DNA of 38,791 bases from Candidatus Glassbacteria bacterium (GCA_019456185.1 VRUH01000014.1:929-39719); one strand, 5' to 3'; positions 8,601 through 16,297 are shown, counted from the first letter of the stretch. The notes: a model not told the origin generated them from the letters alone. Program-made: numbers and translations.

Positions 8601-9093
8601 AATCGCCGAATATCTGGTCGTGATGCTTATTGCCCCCGCCTGACTTGATCAGCCTCCGGGTCCAGGGACGGGCTTGGTTGAAAGCGGGGTACGGATTTTC
8701 CCACCACCAGAGCTGATCGCTCGATGAGTCTCCGCCCATCACGATATCCGGATCCCCGTCGCCGTCGATATCGTGCGCCGCGCCCCCGGCTTCGACCGGC
8801 AGCGTGGTGGAATCGATAACAAAGCGGTCCCAGCTCTGGCCCGAACGCAAATAGAGCACCATCGAGGGGGGCGCCTGACGGCAGCCGATCACGAAGTCGT
8901 TAACTCCGTCCAGGTTGAGATCGGCCACCAGCGAGGCTGTCTGCTGGGTGGCCAAGCCGGGCGCGGGCAGATCGCCGGTAGTTGTGGAGAGGTGCGTCCA
9001 GCCCGGCTCCGGGGCTTGAGCCACCTGGTTATCCGCTGGGGAGGCACAGGCGACAAAAAAAGAGAAAGTCAGTGCGAGCAGCAGAGCGTACAT
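5680..9093 (-). CDS. Large FG-GAP/VCBS-repeat surface lipoprotein
   Basis: A 1137-residue protein built almost wholly of calcium-binding FG-GAP/VCBS repeats. I count about 19 acidic loops of the form D-x-D-x-D-G-x-x-D (for example DLDGDGDLDIV), spaced roughly 50-60 residues apart, with alternating WYENPG-type strands. Such repeats fold into beta-propeller blades, so it may form two or three seven-bladed propellers. The N-terminus MYALLLALTFSFFVACAS reads as a lipoprotein signal with Cys after FVA. ATG 9093 is chosen because GGGAGG lies 5 nt upstream; ATG 9144 lacks this. The likely site is the outer membrane or cell surface, with a role in adhesion or ligand binding. No catalytic domain was seen. 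Monocistronic, with a terminator immediately after the stop. Confidence 0.88.
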   Translation of the reverse strand: MYALLLALTFSFFVACASPADNQVAQAPEPGWTHLSTTTGDLPAPGLATQQTASLVADLNLDGVNDFVIGCRQAPPSMVLYLRSGQSWDRFVIDSTTLPVEAGGAAHDIDGDGDPDIVMGGDSSSDQLWWWENPYPAFNQARPWTRRLIKSGGGNKHHDQIFGDFDGDGRLELVFWNQGACKLIRAAIPDDPTVEPWELDEVYSWSPDDHPEGGPELPGWADPNEHEGLAAADIDGDGVTDLVGGGRWFNFTGGGVEMHPIDITQHFTRSAAGQLVEGGRPEVVLVVGDGVGRVRMYQWTGARWAGRDLLGHEVWHGHSLQITDLNGDGHLDVFLAEMGLNEQNPDAKVYAFLGDGRGGFRTRIAVERFGNHESRAADLDGDGDIDILGKPYNWRTPRLDIWLNGGAAFEPDELPMEHIIIDQDGPADPHTKSAGDLDGDGIEDLVISSSAGGPIVWYRSPDREKFMIAPAGRWSCDAEVGDMDGDGDNDLVISEYYDKKRMEWYENPGPGADPSTWRWKLHAIGPPRAHDLELADLDGDGDLDIVSRSQSGFGTAEGNRLILWYHGTGDNWTQQVLDCPHGEGLALGDMDRDGFPDVVIGGKWFSNPGNEGDPWAEHTFADWHMDAVVKVADVNADGRLDALMTEAESTGELAWFEAPPDPAHSGWAKHVISPSLEKGHSLGAADLDNDGDLDVATAEMHQSEDPDPVLVFINRGDGLNWRRQVLSETGSHGIRLGDFDGDGDTDIFGANWKSVARDSLAYVELWRNNLVTTARLATDRWERHVIDPGKPWRAVFIDAADLDGDGDRDIVTGGWWYRNPGEPGGNWRRETIGEPLRNMAAVGDFNADGYPDILGTAGKGSDASSQFVWAVNKQGNGFEIKDNIPRAQGDFLQGIEVLNAGPTALVAVMSWHMAGQGIQAYIIPDDPVRSDWEWMKVTPVSQDEQVSAGDIDGDGDLDLLLGTIWLENSGDGSIDTHTLFETDESPDRNRLADINGDGRLDAVVGYEAINVPGKLAWYENPAEPRGLWIEHVVAEVVGPMSLDVADLDLDGDQDIVVGEHNYEKPATARLLVFSNQDGRGGAWRQSVVHTGDEHHDGAVTVDIDNDGDLDIISIGWSHPRVLLYENKAMHVENRVRK

Positions 9094-9178
9094 CCGGGCC
9101 TCCCGAGTGCGGGAATTGATTGGTAGGCGGTATTCGGAACACATAAGAATCGGCAGGAATCAGCCCGATTGCAAGAAT

Positions 9179-9217
9179 AAAAAAAGGGGGCAGCCAAAAC
9201 AGCAACCGGCTGCCCCC
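9179..9217 (-). terminator. Intrinsic terminator after the ECF sigma operon
   Basis: On the minus strand, GGGGGCAGCC (9217-9208) pairs with GGCTGCCCCC (9195-9186) and is followed by a run of T (9185 downward). It lies 27 nt past the four-helix membrane protein gene and would end the sigma-factor operon before the FG-GAP gene. Confidence 0.9.
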
Positions 9218-9243
9218 GTTATCAGGCGGAATCGTGATGATGA

Positions 9244-9705
9244 TCAGCGGGACGATCCCAGTTCGTTCAGCTTTTTCTGTAGGCTCGCGCGGAACGGCAG
9301 AGTGACAAAAACCGTGAGCATCAAAGCGTATAAAACTGTGAGAAAAGCAACTGCCAGATATGGTCCAGTATTTGACAGGTCAGGCACCGCAGTCAGGATA
9401 AAAATTAATGCCATCATGAATGTTACAATCGCCATATAAAAAGCGTATGCCTGAAACGTGCGAAAAAAATGTAGAGCGTTTTCCAGTTCGGAACTATCCT
9501 GTGCGCTTTCCTGAAAAGCAAGCTTGATATACTTCACAATTTCCGAGGGTCTGAATGTACAGAAAACCAGCAGGAGCACCAGGAGCATCACCAGCATAGC
9601 TGGGGGATCGGTGAAGTAATATGGCGGTACGGCGCCTAATAACCAAAATGCAGCAAACAAAAAGATAAAAGTGAAGGGCATTAGGATCAGGTATGACTTA
9701 CGCAT
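9244..9705 (-). CDS. Four-helix membrane protein of the ECF sigma operon
   Basis: A 153-residue protein that I do not recognise. It has four hydrophobic segments (about residues 5-30, 34-51, 90-110 and 118-140). The loop between helices two and three (TFRPSEIVKYIKLAFQ and onward, with acidic and Gln residues) is probably cytoplasmic. There is no signal peptide, Cys motif or enzyme motif. It is the third gene after an ECF sigma factor and a single-helix protein, separated from the latter by 15 nt and followed by a terminator, so the three are very likely cotranscribed. A role as sensor or accessory for the sigma factor is inference from position alone. Confidence 0.7.
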   Translation of the reverse strand: MRKSYLILMPFTFIFLFAAFWLLGAVPPYYFTDPPAMLVMLLVLLLVFCTFRPSEIVKYIKLAFQESAQDSSELENALHFFRTFQAYAFYMAIVTFMMALIFILTAVPDLSNTGPYLAVAFLTVLYALMLTVFVTLPFRASLQKKLNELGSSR

Positions 9706-9720
9706 GATTTCCTCCCGGAT

Positions 9721-10047
9721 TCAAAATTTGATGTACGGCCAGATTGTCTGGCCGGTTTCATAAGCTTTTTCGACAGCGTCCTGAAAAGCAGCGGAATTAT
9801 TGATCCTTTCACCAAGTGGCGATGATCCGTGTCCGAAAGACAGCCCCAGTGCGATAATGACCAGGATCACGGCAACCGCGGCATGATCAGCCAACGCGCC
9901 CCACAGTGTGGCGGCCCAGCGGAATTCAATTTCCTCACCGATCAGCAACGGTGGCTCCGAGCGCTGGTATTGCTCGACTTCCCGGCTGAAAAAATCGTGA
10001 ACCAGTTTATCCACCCGGTCAGTTGTCTTGTCAGGTTCGTATCGCAT
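9721..10047 (-). CDS. Single-helix membrane protein, candidate anti-sigma factor
   Basis: A 108-residue protein with a charged N-terminal half (RVDKLVHDFFSREVEQYQR), one transmembrane segment at about residues 58-72 (AVAVILVIIALGLSF) and a short outer tail. This layout, and a start codon that overlaps the end of the ECF sigma gene by 17 nt, are typical of membrane-anchored anti-sigma factors. It lacks the zinc-binding H-x3-C-x2-C motif of the ZAS anti-sigma class, so the assignment rests on topology and position. Translational coupling with the sigma gene is likely. Confidence 0.65.
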   Translation of the reverse strand: MRYEPDKTTDRVDKLVHDFFSREVEQYQRSEPPLLIGEEIEFRWAATLWGALADHAAVAVILVIIALGLSFGHGSSPLGERINNSAAFQDAVEKAYETGQTIWPYIKF

Positions 10048-10615
10048 CGCGCTCTTTCATGGCCGATTTAAGGTTTTGCCTGATCACGTGTATCCGGTAC
10101 TTGAGCGTACCGACCGGAATGTCCAGTACCCCGGCGATTGATTTGTAGCTCATACCCTCGTAAAACCTGAGAAAAGCCGCCTGCCTGTCCCGGTACTCGA
10201 GCGAGTTGATAAAGCCGCCGATAAACCTGGCCTGTTGATCATCAATCAGCAGTTGCTCGGGGTCCGGCATAGTCGATTCAACGGTGTCGAGGTCAACGTT
10301 ATCCGCACGGTTGCGCGGGTTATTTCCGGCTGAAGTCTTACGCAGGTGGTCGATACAGTAATTTCTCGCCAGCGTATAGATCCAGCCGTTAAAAGAAAAG
10401 ATCGGGTTGTAGCGGTGGAGGTTCCGGTAAACACGGATCATGATCTCCTGGGTAATATCTTCTACCTCTCCCGCCTCCGCGCGGGTTGCATAGCGCACGA
10501 ACACCGCGATCCGCTGCTGATAGGATCGCCAGATTTCATCGAAAATACGTCCCCTGTTCTCTTTGTCTCCCGAGACGAGAAAGGAAATCCTGAACTGTCC
10601 GGCCAGACTGTTCAT
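10031..10615 (-). CDS. ECF-type RNA polymerase sigma factor
   Basis: A 194-residue sigma-70-family factor with only regions 2 and 4. Region 2 includes EDITQEIMIRVYRNL, then FNGWIYTLARNYCIDHLRK (about residues 53-92). A 40-residue linker rich in Asp and Asn follows. Region 4 has RQAAFLRFYEGMSYKSIAG and IPVGTLKYRIHVIRQNLK (about 143-184), the helix-turn-helix that reads the -35 box. It directs RNA polymerase to a small regulon, often in response to envelope signals. The start ATG 10615 has no strong ribosome site. A perfect short inverted repeat lies 4 nt upstream. It heads an operon with two membrane proteins. Confidence 0.93.
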   Translation of the reverse strand: MNSLAGQFRISFLVSGDKENRGRIFDEIWRSYQQRIAVFVRYATRAEAGEVEDITQEIMIRVYRNLHRYNPIFSFNGWIYTLARNYCIDHLRKTSAGNNPRNRADNVDLDTVESTMPDPEQLLIDDQQARFIGGFINSLEYRDRQAAFLRFYEGMSYKSIAGVLDIPVGTLKYRIHVIRQNLKSAMKERDAIRT

Positions 10616-10619
10616 ACTG

Positions 10620-10632
10620 TTTACTACGTAAA
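10620..10632. promoter_or_regulatory. Short inverted repeat before the sigma gene
   Basis: TTTAC-TAC-GTAAA is a perfect 5+5 bp inverted repeat 4 nt upstream of the ECF sigma start codon. It could be an operator or could affect translation initiation. It is short enough to be chance. Confidence 0.25.
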
Positions 10633-10782
10633 GTTTGCGGAATGGTTGGGATAGTGACGCAAAATATTTGAGCCGGGGAGCCTGGCCGGTATCTGCGGGG
10701 TGAGATTATTCTGCGGGTGCGGGTTCCGCCTGCTCCGGTTCGAGTTTAATTCCCCCGGAGTATCAATTATCGCTTTAGATTC

Positions 10783-11625
10783 TTATCTGCGCTCCCATTC
10801 GCCTCCCAGAAACTCGTGGGCGATCTGGACGAACATGCCGGACCACCTGCCGCCGAGGGGGCCATGCCCGCCGTTCGGGACGATCCAGAGATATGACTCG
10901 GGGATCGACCCGTAGATTTCCAGCGGGATATTCACCGGAAAAAAACGGTCCCTGTCGCCATGGACAATCAGCGTCCGGGCCTTGATCGTGGACAGGAAAG
11001 GCGGAGTGAAATTCATATCGTCGTAGCTGTCCTTGAACGCGCGGAACTGTTCAAGCAGCTCCCTGACCTGTCCGTCGCCGCGCTTATGCGTCCGCAGCAG
11101 GTTCTCGCGGCGTTCATCGGTGATACTGTCGGCGAACGTGCTGCGCATGATCTCCCTGGCCTGCTCGGGGAAATAGATCGTGGCTCCGATCAGAATCATC
11201 GCCTCCACCCGTTCCACCTGGCTGGTGGCCATGTGGACCAGCGTCATCCCGCCCGTACTCGAACCGATACCCTTGAATTTACCGATACCGAGGTGGTCCA
11301 GCAGCGCGTAAACATCCAGGGCCGACTGACGGTGGGTGAATTTGCCGGATGGGTTGGTGGAGCGGCCGTGGCCGCGAAGGTCGGGCAGGATCAAGCTATA
11401 CTGGCCGGAAAAATCGTCGATAAGCCGCCGCCAGCCCCGGCTCGATCCGGTAAACCCGTGGAGCAGCACCAGCGGCTCGCCCTGGCCGTAGGTCTCGTAG
11501 TACATCTCCATCCCGTTGACCGACACCGTCTTGCCGGGGAGCGATTCCTGGGCCGGCAGCGGTTCCGCCGACAGAACCACGGCCAGGGCGAAGATAATGG
11601 CGAAAGCACATCTTTTCACAGGCAT
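10783..11625 (-). CDS. Exported alpha/beta hydrolase
   Basis: A 280-residue alpha/beta-hydrolase-fold enzyme. The oxyanion segment is LVLLHGFTGS (about 52-61). The nucleophile elbow is GSSTG with Ser123. The acid is Asp227 (or Asp225) in HGDRDRFFP, and the base is His254 in NGGHGP. The N-terminal stretch KRCAFAIIFALAVVLSAEPLPAQ looks like a Sec signal peptide, so it should act in the periplasm. Substrates of the family are esters, lactones or epoxides and cannot be narrowed here. ATG 11625 has GGGGA 6 nt upstream; a TTG 6 nt earlier is possible. It is the last gene of the UroD, PIG-L, hydrolase series. No terminator was recognised in the 167 nt before the sigma gene. Confidence 0.88.
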   Translation of the reverse strand: MPVKRCAFAIIFALAVVLSAEPLPAQESLPGKTVSVNGMEMYYETYGQGEPLVLLHGFTGSSRGWRRLIDDFSGQYSLILPDLRGHGRSTNPSGKFTHRQSALDVYALLDHLGIGKFKGIGSSTGGMTLVHMATSQVERVEAMILIGATIYFPEQAREIMRSTFADSITDERRENLLRTHKRGDGQVRELLEQFRAFKDSYDDMNFTPPFLSTIKARTLIVHGDRDRFFPVNIPLEIYGSIPESYLWIVPNGGHGPLGGRWSGMFVQIAHEFLGGEWERR

Positions 11626-11667
11626 GGTCAATCCCCTTTCAGCGTATCAGCGCGGCGATGGACGGTA

Positions 11668-12525
11668 TCAGCCGAACAGCTCGATCTGAAAACTCTCGGC
11701 GTAGAGGCATTCATCTTTCCACGGTTCCAGCACCCGGTTCTGCAGATCGGTCTGGATTTTTCTGTTGAGTTTCAGGATCCGCTCGTCCAGCCCGTAACCC
11801 CGTTGCTCGATATTGCGCTGCTGCTGGGAGTCGTGGCAGCGCAGGAGCGAGGCTTTCCAGCGCGCCGCCTCCCCATCGAACGGGACCACGAGCTGCTCGT
11901 TGATAGCGGTTGTTTTAGGATCATGGATATATAACGCCAGCAGGGGCCGGTTCCGGCCGGCGGCCAACTTCGATGCCAGAGCGCGGAACAGGTTATAGAG
12001 GGCCGCGTGGCCCACATTCGTGTCCTCGCCATGCGGCAGGGCGACTATGTCCGGGGCCTCGTTTTTCAACAGTTCGCCAAGCAGGGACGCATTGCCCGGT
12101 GTCTCTGTCAAATCGCCGAAATCATCCTCGGTTCCGCCTTCGAGGAACACGACTTCCCCGTCAACTATTCCGGATTTTTCCGCACTGGCCAGCTGTTCCG
12201 CGCGCCGCAGCTCTAGCTTGCAGGTTTCAAGGTCTTTCGAACTTTTCCCGGCCGCTTTCGCCCAGCCGCGGGCGTACTGGTCGGTCACTCCGCCGGTCGC
12301 CCCGCCGGTGACCGCGTAGCTTACCCGGCAGCCGGCACGGGCGAACACCCGCAGGGTGACAGCAACCGCATCGGGATCATCGGGGTGCGGCGCCAGGGCC
12401 AGCACCGTCCCGCCGACCGGCGGTTCGATCCAGCGACGGCCAGCGGCCTTTTCGCCGAGGAACAGAATCTCCCCGCGGCAGACCGCCTCCCAGAGGATTT
12501 CGATAAAAGTTTCCATTGCCATCAT
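11668..12525 (-). CDS. PIG-L/LmbE-family deacetylase
   Basis: A 285-residue protein of the GlcNAc-PI de-N-acetylase family, zinc enzymes that remove N-acetyl groups from sugars or sugar conjugates. VLALAPHPDDPDAV (His47, Asp49, Asp50) is the metal and catalytic motif. The usual HPDDE reads HPDDP-D here, so the acidic residue is shifted by one. The second metal region is PHGEDTNVGHAALYN (His165, Asp168, His173). No signal peptide is seen, so it should be cytosolic. Several starts are possible (TTG 12531, ATG 12525, 12522, 12516). I chose 12525 because AGGTGA lies 7 nt upstream. It is 27 nt after the UroD-like gene and 42 nt before the alpha/beta hydrolase, clearly one transcription unit. Confidence 0.85.
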   Translation of the reverse strand: MMAMETFIEILWEAVCRGEILFLGEKAAGRRWIEPPVGGTVLALAPHPDDPDAVAVTLRVFARAGCRVSYAVTGGATGGVTDQYARGWAKAAGKSSKDLETCKLELRRAEQLASAEKSGIVDGEVVFLEGGTEDDFGDLTETPGNASLLGELLKNEAPDIVALPHGEDTNVGHAALYNLFRALASKLAAGRNRPLLALYIHDPKTTAINEQLVVPFDGEAARWKASLLRCHDSQQQRNIEQRGYGLDERILKLNRKIQTDLQNRVLEPWKDECLYAESFQIELFG

Positions 12526-12552
12526 CGACAACTCACCTCTCCCGGATCGTTA

Positions 12553-13740
12553 TTACCTGCTTGCACCCGGCTCGTATCTATCGATTTCATCAAGCATCGC
12601 CAGGTAGTTACGGGGCGGAGTTTCGGGCATCACCGCGTTCGAGGAGCCGGCCACATGGCCCAGACCGCCGGTTTCATCCAGAATTTCGCGCACCGTGCGG
12701 CGGACATCCTCCTCGCCGCCGAATATCAGCGCTCCCCCGCAGTCCAGATTACCGAACAGTGTCAGGTCGGGGTATTCGCGGCGGAGTTTCCCCAGCCGCA
12801 TCCCTGCTCCGTAGTCGATTTCACCGTAGCCGTGCACGCCGCTGCGGCCGAAGAGCGATTCGGCCACCGGCCAGGTATCGCCATCGGTACGGAAGACGTA
12901 ATACATCCCGTGCCGCTCGCAATGGCCGGTCAGTTTTCTTAACCTCGGCAGGAACATGCTGTCGAACACCGCCGGGCTGAACGCCGGGCCGTTCTTTGTG
13001 CAGAAATCGCCGCCGGCCAGGACGACATCCACATCCAGCGAGGAAGCCAGCTCGATATCCGCCAGTCCCTGCTCCAACTGGTGTTCCAGATCGGCCTCCA
13101 CCAGCGCGGGAGCCAGCTCCAGGGCCATCAGCCAGGCCGCGTCCCACATCGGAATACCGAGATAAGCCACCGTGGCGCAGAGCGCGATATCATCCGGCAG
13201 CCCGGCCTTGAAGCGCCTGATATCGTCCAGGCGGCCGGGATCGGTATCCGGACCGCTCCAGGATTCCGCTTCCCGCTCCAGATGGGCCGTCAGCGCTTCC
13301 ACATTACCGCCGGCCAGCCAGCTGTCGGCCTGGTGCCAGTTGGATGATGCGGGATCGTAGCGGTAAATCTCCCAGGGTCCTTGTTTGTCCGCATCGCCGA
13401 AGAGATAGGTGAATTCGTCGAGCCTGGCCGAGGCTTTCCGGCGGTCGCGCCAGGGCAGGCGGGCCATGTCGTAACCGAGCTTGAGATAAAATTCGGTCAC
13501 GTCCCCGATCATTCTGTCCGCGAACTCCTCTGCCGAATCCGGTCCCCGGAAAGTGGCCTCCACCTCGCGGAAACGGAGTGTCCCGCCGCCCACCAGCGCC
13601 TCGCGGCCCATCACGGCCGAGGCCACTTCCATCGTCACTGTCTGGTCGAAACGGGGAACGCGGTCTGTCGGCTGATGATCGAACGCCGTCAGGATTCTTT
13701 TCCTTCCGGTCCAGCTTTCGGCCAGCGGTCGGTCAGCCAT
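12553..13740 (-). CDS. Divergent UroD-family protein lacking the zinc motif
   Basis: A 395-residue protein of the uroporphyrinogen-decarboxylase / methyltransferase superfamily. It has the family start GRKRILTAFDHQPTDRVPRFD and the end PETPPRNYLAMLDEIDRYE. At the place where the methyltransferases have H-x-C-G it reads YVFRTDGDTW, and the C-terminal ligand segment reads VAGSSNAVMP, so both zinc-ligand sites seen in the paralogue at 2277-3356 are gone. It is therefore unlikely to work as a zinc-dependent thiol methyltransferase. True heme-pathway UroD function is also doubtful given the low overall resemblance. GAGAGG stands just before ATG 13740. It heads the PIG-L and alpha/beta hydrolase operon. 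Confidence 0.8.
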   Translation of the reverse strand: MADRPLAESWTGRKRILTAFDHQPTDRVPRFDQTVTMEVASAVMGREALVGGGTLRFREVEATFRGPDSAEEFADRMIGDVTEFYLKLGYDMARLPWRDRRKASARLDEFTYLFGDADKQGPWEIYRYDPASSNWHQADSWLAGGNVEALTAHLEREAESWSGPDTDPGRLDDIRRFKAGLPDDIALCATVAYLGIPMWDAAWLMALELAPALVEADLEHQLEQGLADIELASSLDVDVVLAGGDFCTKNGPAFSPAVFDSMFLPRLRKLTGHCERHGMYYVFRTDGDTWPVAESLFGRSGVHGYGEIDYGAGMRLGKLRREYPDLTLFGNLDCGGALIFGGEEDVRRTVREILDETGGLGHVAGSSNAVMPETPPRNYLAMLDEIDRYEPGASR

Positions 13741-13844
13741 TATCCTCTCACTTTTTTACGAATTATTATCTCTGGAAATTCAGAGCGGGAAGTTTTAAAA
13801 TATCCCGGTACGCATCCGGCCGGAATGATTGAGTTAACAATTAA

Positions 13845-14114
13845 ATGAAAGTTGTCCGATTGTTTTTCGACAAGGACTACATCCGCCGCCGGCGACTGAG
13901 AGAAAAGCTGCCCGGCGCTTACCGTCGCTGGCCCCTGCTGGCCGGTGTGGCCGCCGGGCTGTGGGTCTGCGTGATCGCCTATCTTGGGCGGCTGGTGCTG
14001 AGCCTGATCCACGGCCACGGCGAAACCGCGCTGTTCAGCCTGCTGTGGAGCGCGCTCTGTTTTGTCCTCTGGGGCCTGCTGCACAACTGGGCCCGGAAGT
14101 ACCAGGCCGGTTGA
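13845..14114 (+). CDS. Small two-helix membrane protein
   Basis: An 89-residue protein that I do not recognise. It starts MKVVRLFFDKDYIRRRRLREK, strongly basic. Two hydrophobic segments follow (about residues 30-53 and 62-80), then a basic C-terminus. The positive N-terminus and tail suggest that both ends are inside. It lies on the plus strand, divergent from the UroD-like operon and convergent with the esterase gene, and fills a gap otherwise left empty. There is no clear Shine-Dalgarno before ATG 13845. Codon bias and the hydrophobic pattern favour this frame over overlapping ones on both strands. Confidence 0.55.
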   Translation: MKVVRLFFDKDYIRRRRLREKLPGAYRRWPLLAGVAAGLWVCVIAYLGRLVLSLIHGHGETALFSLLWSALCFVLWGLLHNWARKYQAG

Positions 14115-14140
14115 TTTTGCAGCTTAGCCCCATCTTATCT

Positions 14141-16171
14141 TCAGTCCCCGATTTTAAGCCCGTAGCGCCCGACATCATCACGGTGGAACTGGAACGCCTG
14201 GTAGAGCAGCTGCTCGCCGAAACGGTAGTCGGGTTTCCAGAGATAGCTGTAGCTTTCGCTTTCCAGAAACAATTCGATTTCGCGCCCGCCGGGGCACCCG
14301 GGCGAAATCATGATCGCCGAAGTGTGGTCCTTGACGCTTGTCCACTCCAGGCCCTTCTGCTCGGCGATATCCTGAGTTACAGTCACGTACGGGTCGTAAG
14401 AGTAGACCTTGACCCGGTGCCAGGTTTTTTTGTCCAGCGGATCCAGTCCCTGGACAGTCCGCACCCAGAGTGTCACTTCCTCGCCCGGCTCGGCGACCCC
14501 GTTGCCGTTGCCGGTTCCCTCGGTCACAGTCCGCTGACGGACAAACCCGCCGCCCTGGTTGCCCGCCTGACGAAAGATATCCAGCGTGGCACTGCGGCCA
14601 TCAAGCACCAGCACGGAATCGGGCGTTTCAAGAGGTGAGGGCAGCACCCGGACGTCGATCCGCTTGTCGGCTCCGTACCAGCCAGCGTAGCGGATATGCA
14701 AGTTCAGCCGGCAGTGCTGGAAAAAGCCGCTGGTGGAAACGAACCTCTGGCTGATCCTGCCGGTCAGGTCGACAACGCCGCCGGGGGAAATCGAGTCAAT
14801 CGTGATTTCACCGCCGGTGATTTCGACAGTCGGATACCGGCTGCTCAGGCTGACTCCGATATCGCGCACGGTGATATCGCAGCTGTTGAGCAGTCTCAGG
14901 GGGACGTGCTGTTGAACATCCGCTTTCACAATCGGGCTGCCGCTGCGGTAAACAGGCAGCAGGACCGGAGCGCGGCCCTCGCTGCCGTCCAGCACGGCGA
15001 TATCGTGTCCGTTACCGTCGAGCTTAAAAGTCAGCCGGCCTTTCCCGGTGCTGGTCAACGTGTAATAGCTTACCTGTCCGGTTGCGTGGTTGTAGTCCAT
15101 GATCCTGTATTGCCGGGCATTACCGTAGAGCATCGGCGTGGTTACCGTGATTGTCTGACCTTCCACCGCCGGGCCATCGGGCTGCCAGGCACGGGTAAAA
15201 ACGCGGAAGTAATTGCGGGTCACGCCGCGAAGGCAGGTGTAGCCGGCTTTCTTATTCGCAACCTGCAGGTGATATCCCCACACGGTAAAATCAGCGAACG
15301 CGTTGTCGTGGTCGAACGAGCGCGGTGTGTCGTTGAGCGATTTGCTCCCGAAGGCGCGCAGATGGAAATCCAGTGTCTCCGCAAGCCCCTTTACCCAGTG
15401 ACGGTGGTACTCCTCGCGGCGGAACTCATAATCGACATCGGGGTTACGGGAATAGCGCTCGTGGAGTTCATCGTGGTACTGGCTGATATAATCCCCGGAG
15501 GTGCGGATCAGCCGGACCATGGTTGCGCCGTGGTTGGCGGTGAAATCCCTGAGCATGTAGTGGCTTTTGGCCCCGGCGGGACCTACCCAGAATTCGTGGC
15601 CGGGATTGTAGCTCGAGGCGCTGCCGACCAGTTGCGGATAGCGTCCGCTGAGGTAAAGCGACATGAATCCGCCCATCGACAGCCCGCAGGTGGCGCGGTG
15701 CTGACGGTCGGCGATCGTGCGGTAGTTGCTGTCGATATGGGCCACGAGGTCAAGGAAATAAGCTCCGAAATCGCGCTGGCCCTCCGGCGGGTCGTTATCG
15801 GACTGGATATCGTAGGGGCTGCCGCTGTAGAAATTGGAGTAATTGTCCTCCACCCAGCCGTCCCAGCGCACGCAGATCACGTCGTGGGTTTTCAGATAGT
15901 CGATCATCTCCGGCAGGCTCACCTGGAGCCCGTCTCCATAAGGCTCGCCCATGTAGCGCGAACTGTGGCCGTGGAAATAATAGACCACCGGGTAATGTTT
16001 GCCGCTGGTTTCGTAATCCGGCGGCAGCAGGATGCGGTAGTGGCGCCACTGGCCGAACGCCTGGCTGTAGTGGGTGCGGTCGTGGAAATCCTGGTAGGCC
16101 CCGGCCGGTGCGACAGACAGTTGCAGCGCGGCCACCAGGGCCGGCAAAAGTCTGATAATCAAACGAGTCAT
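14141..16171 (-). CDS. Secreted esterase (Esterase D/feruloyl-esterase-like) with C-terminal beta region
   Basis: A 676-residue secreted protein. Residues 1-25 are a Sec signal peptide ending APAGA. Residues about 40-290 are an alpha/beta hydrolase of the esterase D / Fae-type family: RILLPPDYETSGKHYPVVYY, then HGH, with the nucleophile Ser165 in CGLSMGGFMS. His and Asp partners lie in the RRE-EYHRHW-DNAF region but cannot be fixed. The remaining 380 residues are beta-rich, with a segment like an Ig-type domain (GNGNGVAEPGEEVTLWVRT), which in other secreted proteins belongs to a binding or sorting module. Such enzymes cleave acyl groups from polysaccharides or other esters outside the cell. 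ATG 16171 has AGGA 8 nt upstream. It is 126 nt downstream of the MttB-like gene on the same strand. Confidence 0.82.
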   Translation of the reverse strand: MTRLIIRLLPALVAALQLSVAPAGAYQDFHDRTHYSQAFGQWRHYRILLPPDYETSGKHYPVVYYFHGHSSRYMGEPYGDGLQVSLPEMIDYLKTHDVICVRWDGWVEDNYSNFYSGSPYDIQSDNDPPEGQRDFGAYFLDLVAHIDSNYRTIADRQHRATCGLSMGGFMSLYLSGRYPQLVGSASSYNPGHEFWVGPAGAKSHYMLRDFTANHGATMVRLIRTSGDYISQYHDELHERYSRNPDVDYEFRREEYHRHWVKGLAETLDFHLRAFGSKSLNDTPRSFDHDNAFADFTVWGYHLQVANKKAGYTCLRGVTRNYFRVFTRAWQPDGPAVEGQTITVTTPMLYGNARQYRIMDYNHATGQVSYYTLTSTGKGRLTFKLDGNGHDIAVLDGSEGRAPVLLPVYRSGSPIVKADVQQHVPLRLLNSCDITVRDIGVSLSSRYPTVEITGGEITIDSISPGGVVDLTGRISQRFVSTSGFFQHCRLNLHIRYAGWYGADKRIDVRVLPSPLETPDSVLVLDGRSATLDIFRQAGNQGGGFVRQRTVTEGTGNGNGVAEPGEEVTLWVRTVQGLDPLDKKTWHRVKVYSYDPYVTVTQDIAEQKGLEWTSVKDHTSAIMISPGCPGGREIELFLESESYSYLWKPDYRFGEQLLYQAFQFHRDDVGRYGLKIGD

Positions 16172-16297
16172 GGCTTCGGTCCTGTTCGGTGAGTGATACA
16201 CGACGATTGATAAGGGACGTTTAATCCGGTTACAGATGACGAGAAGAGATGACCCGACACCGGTAAGAATGCGCTGGTAATTCCAACCATTATGTAA

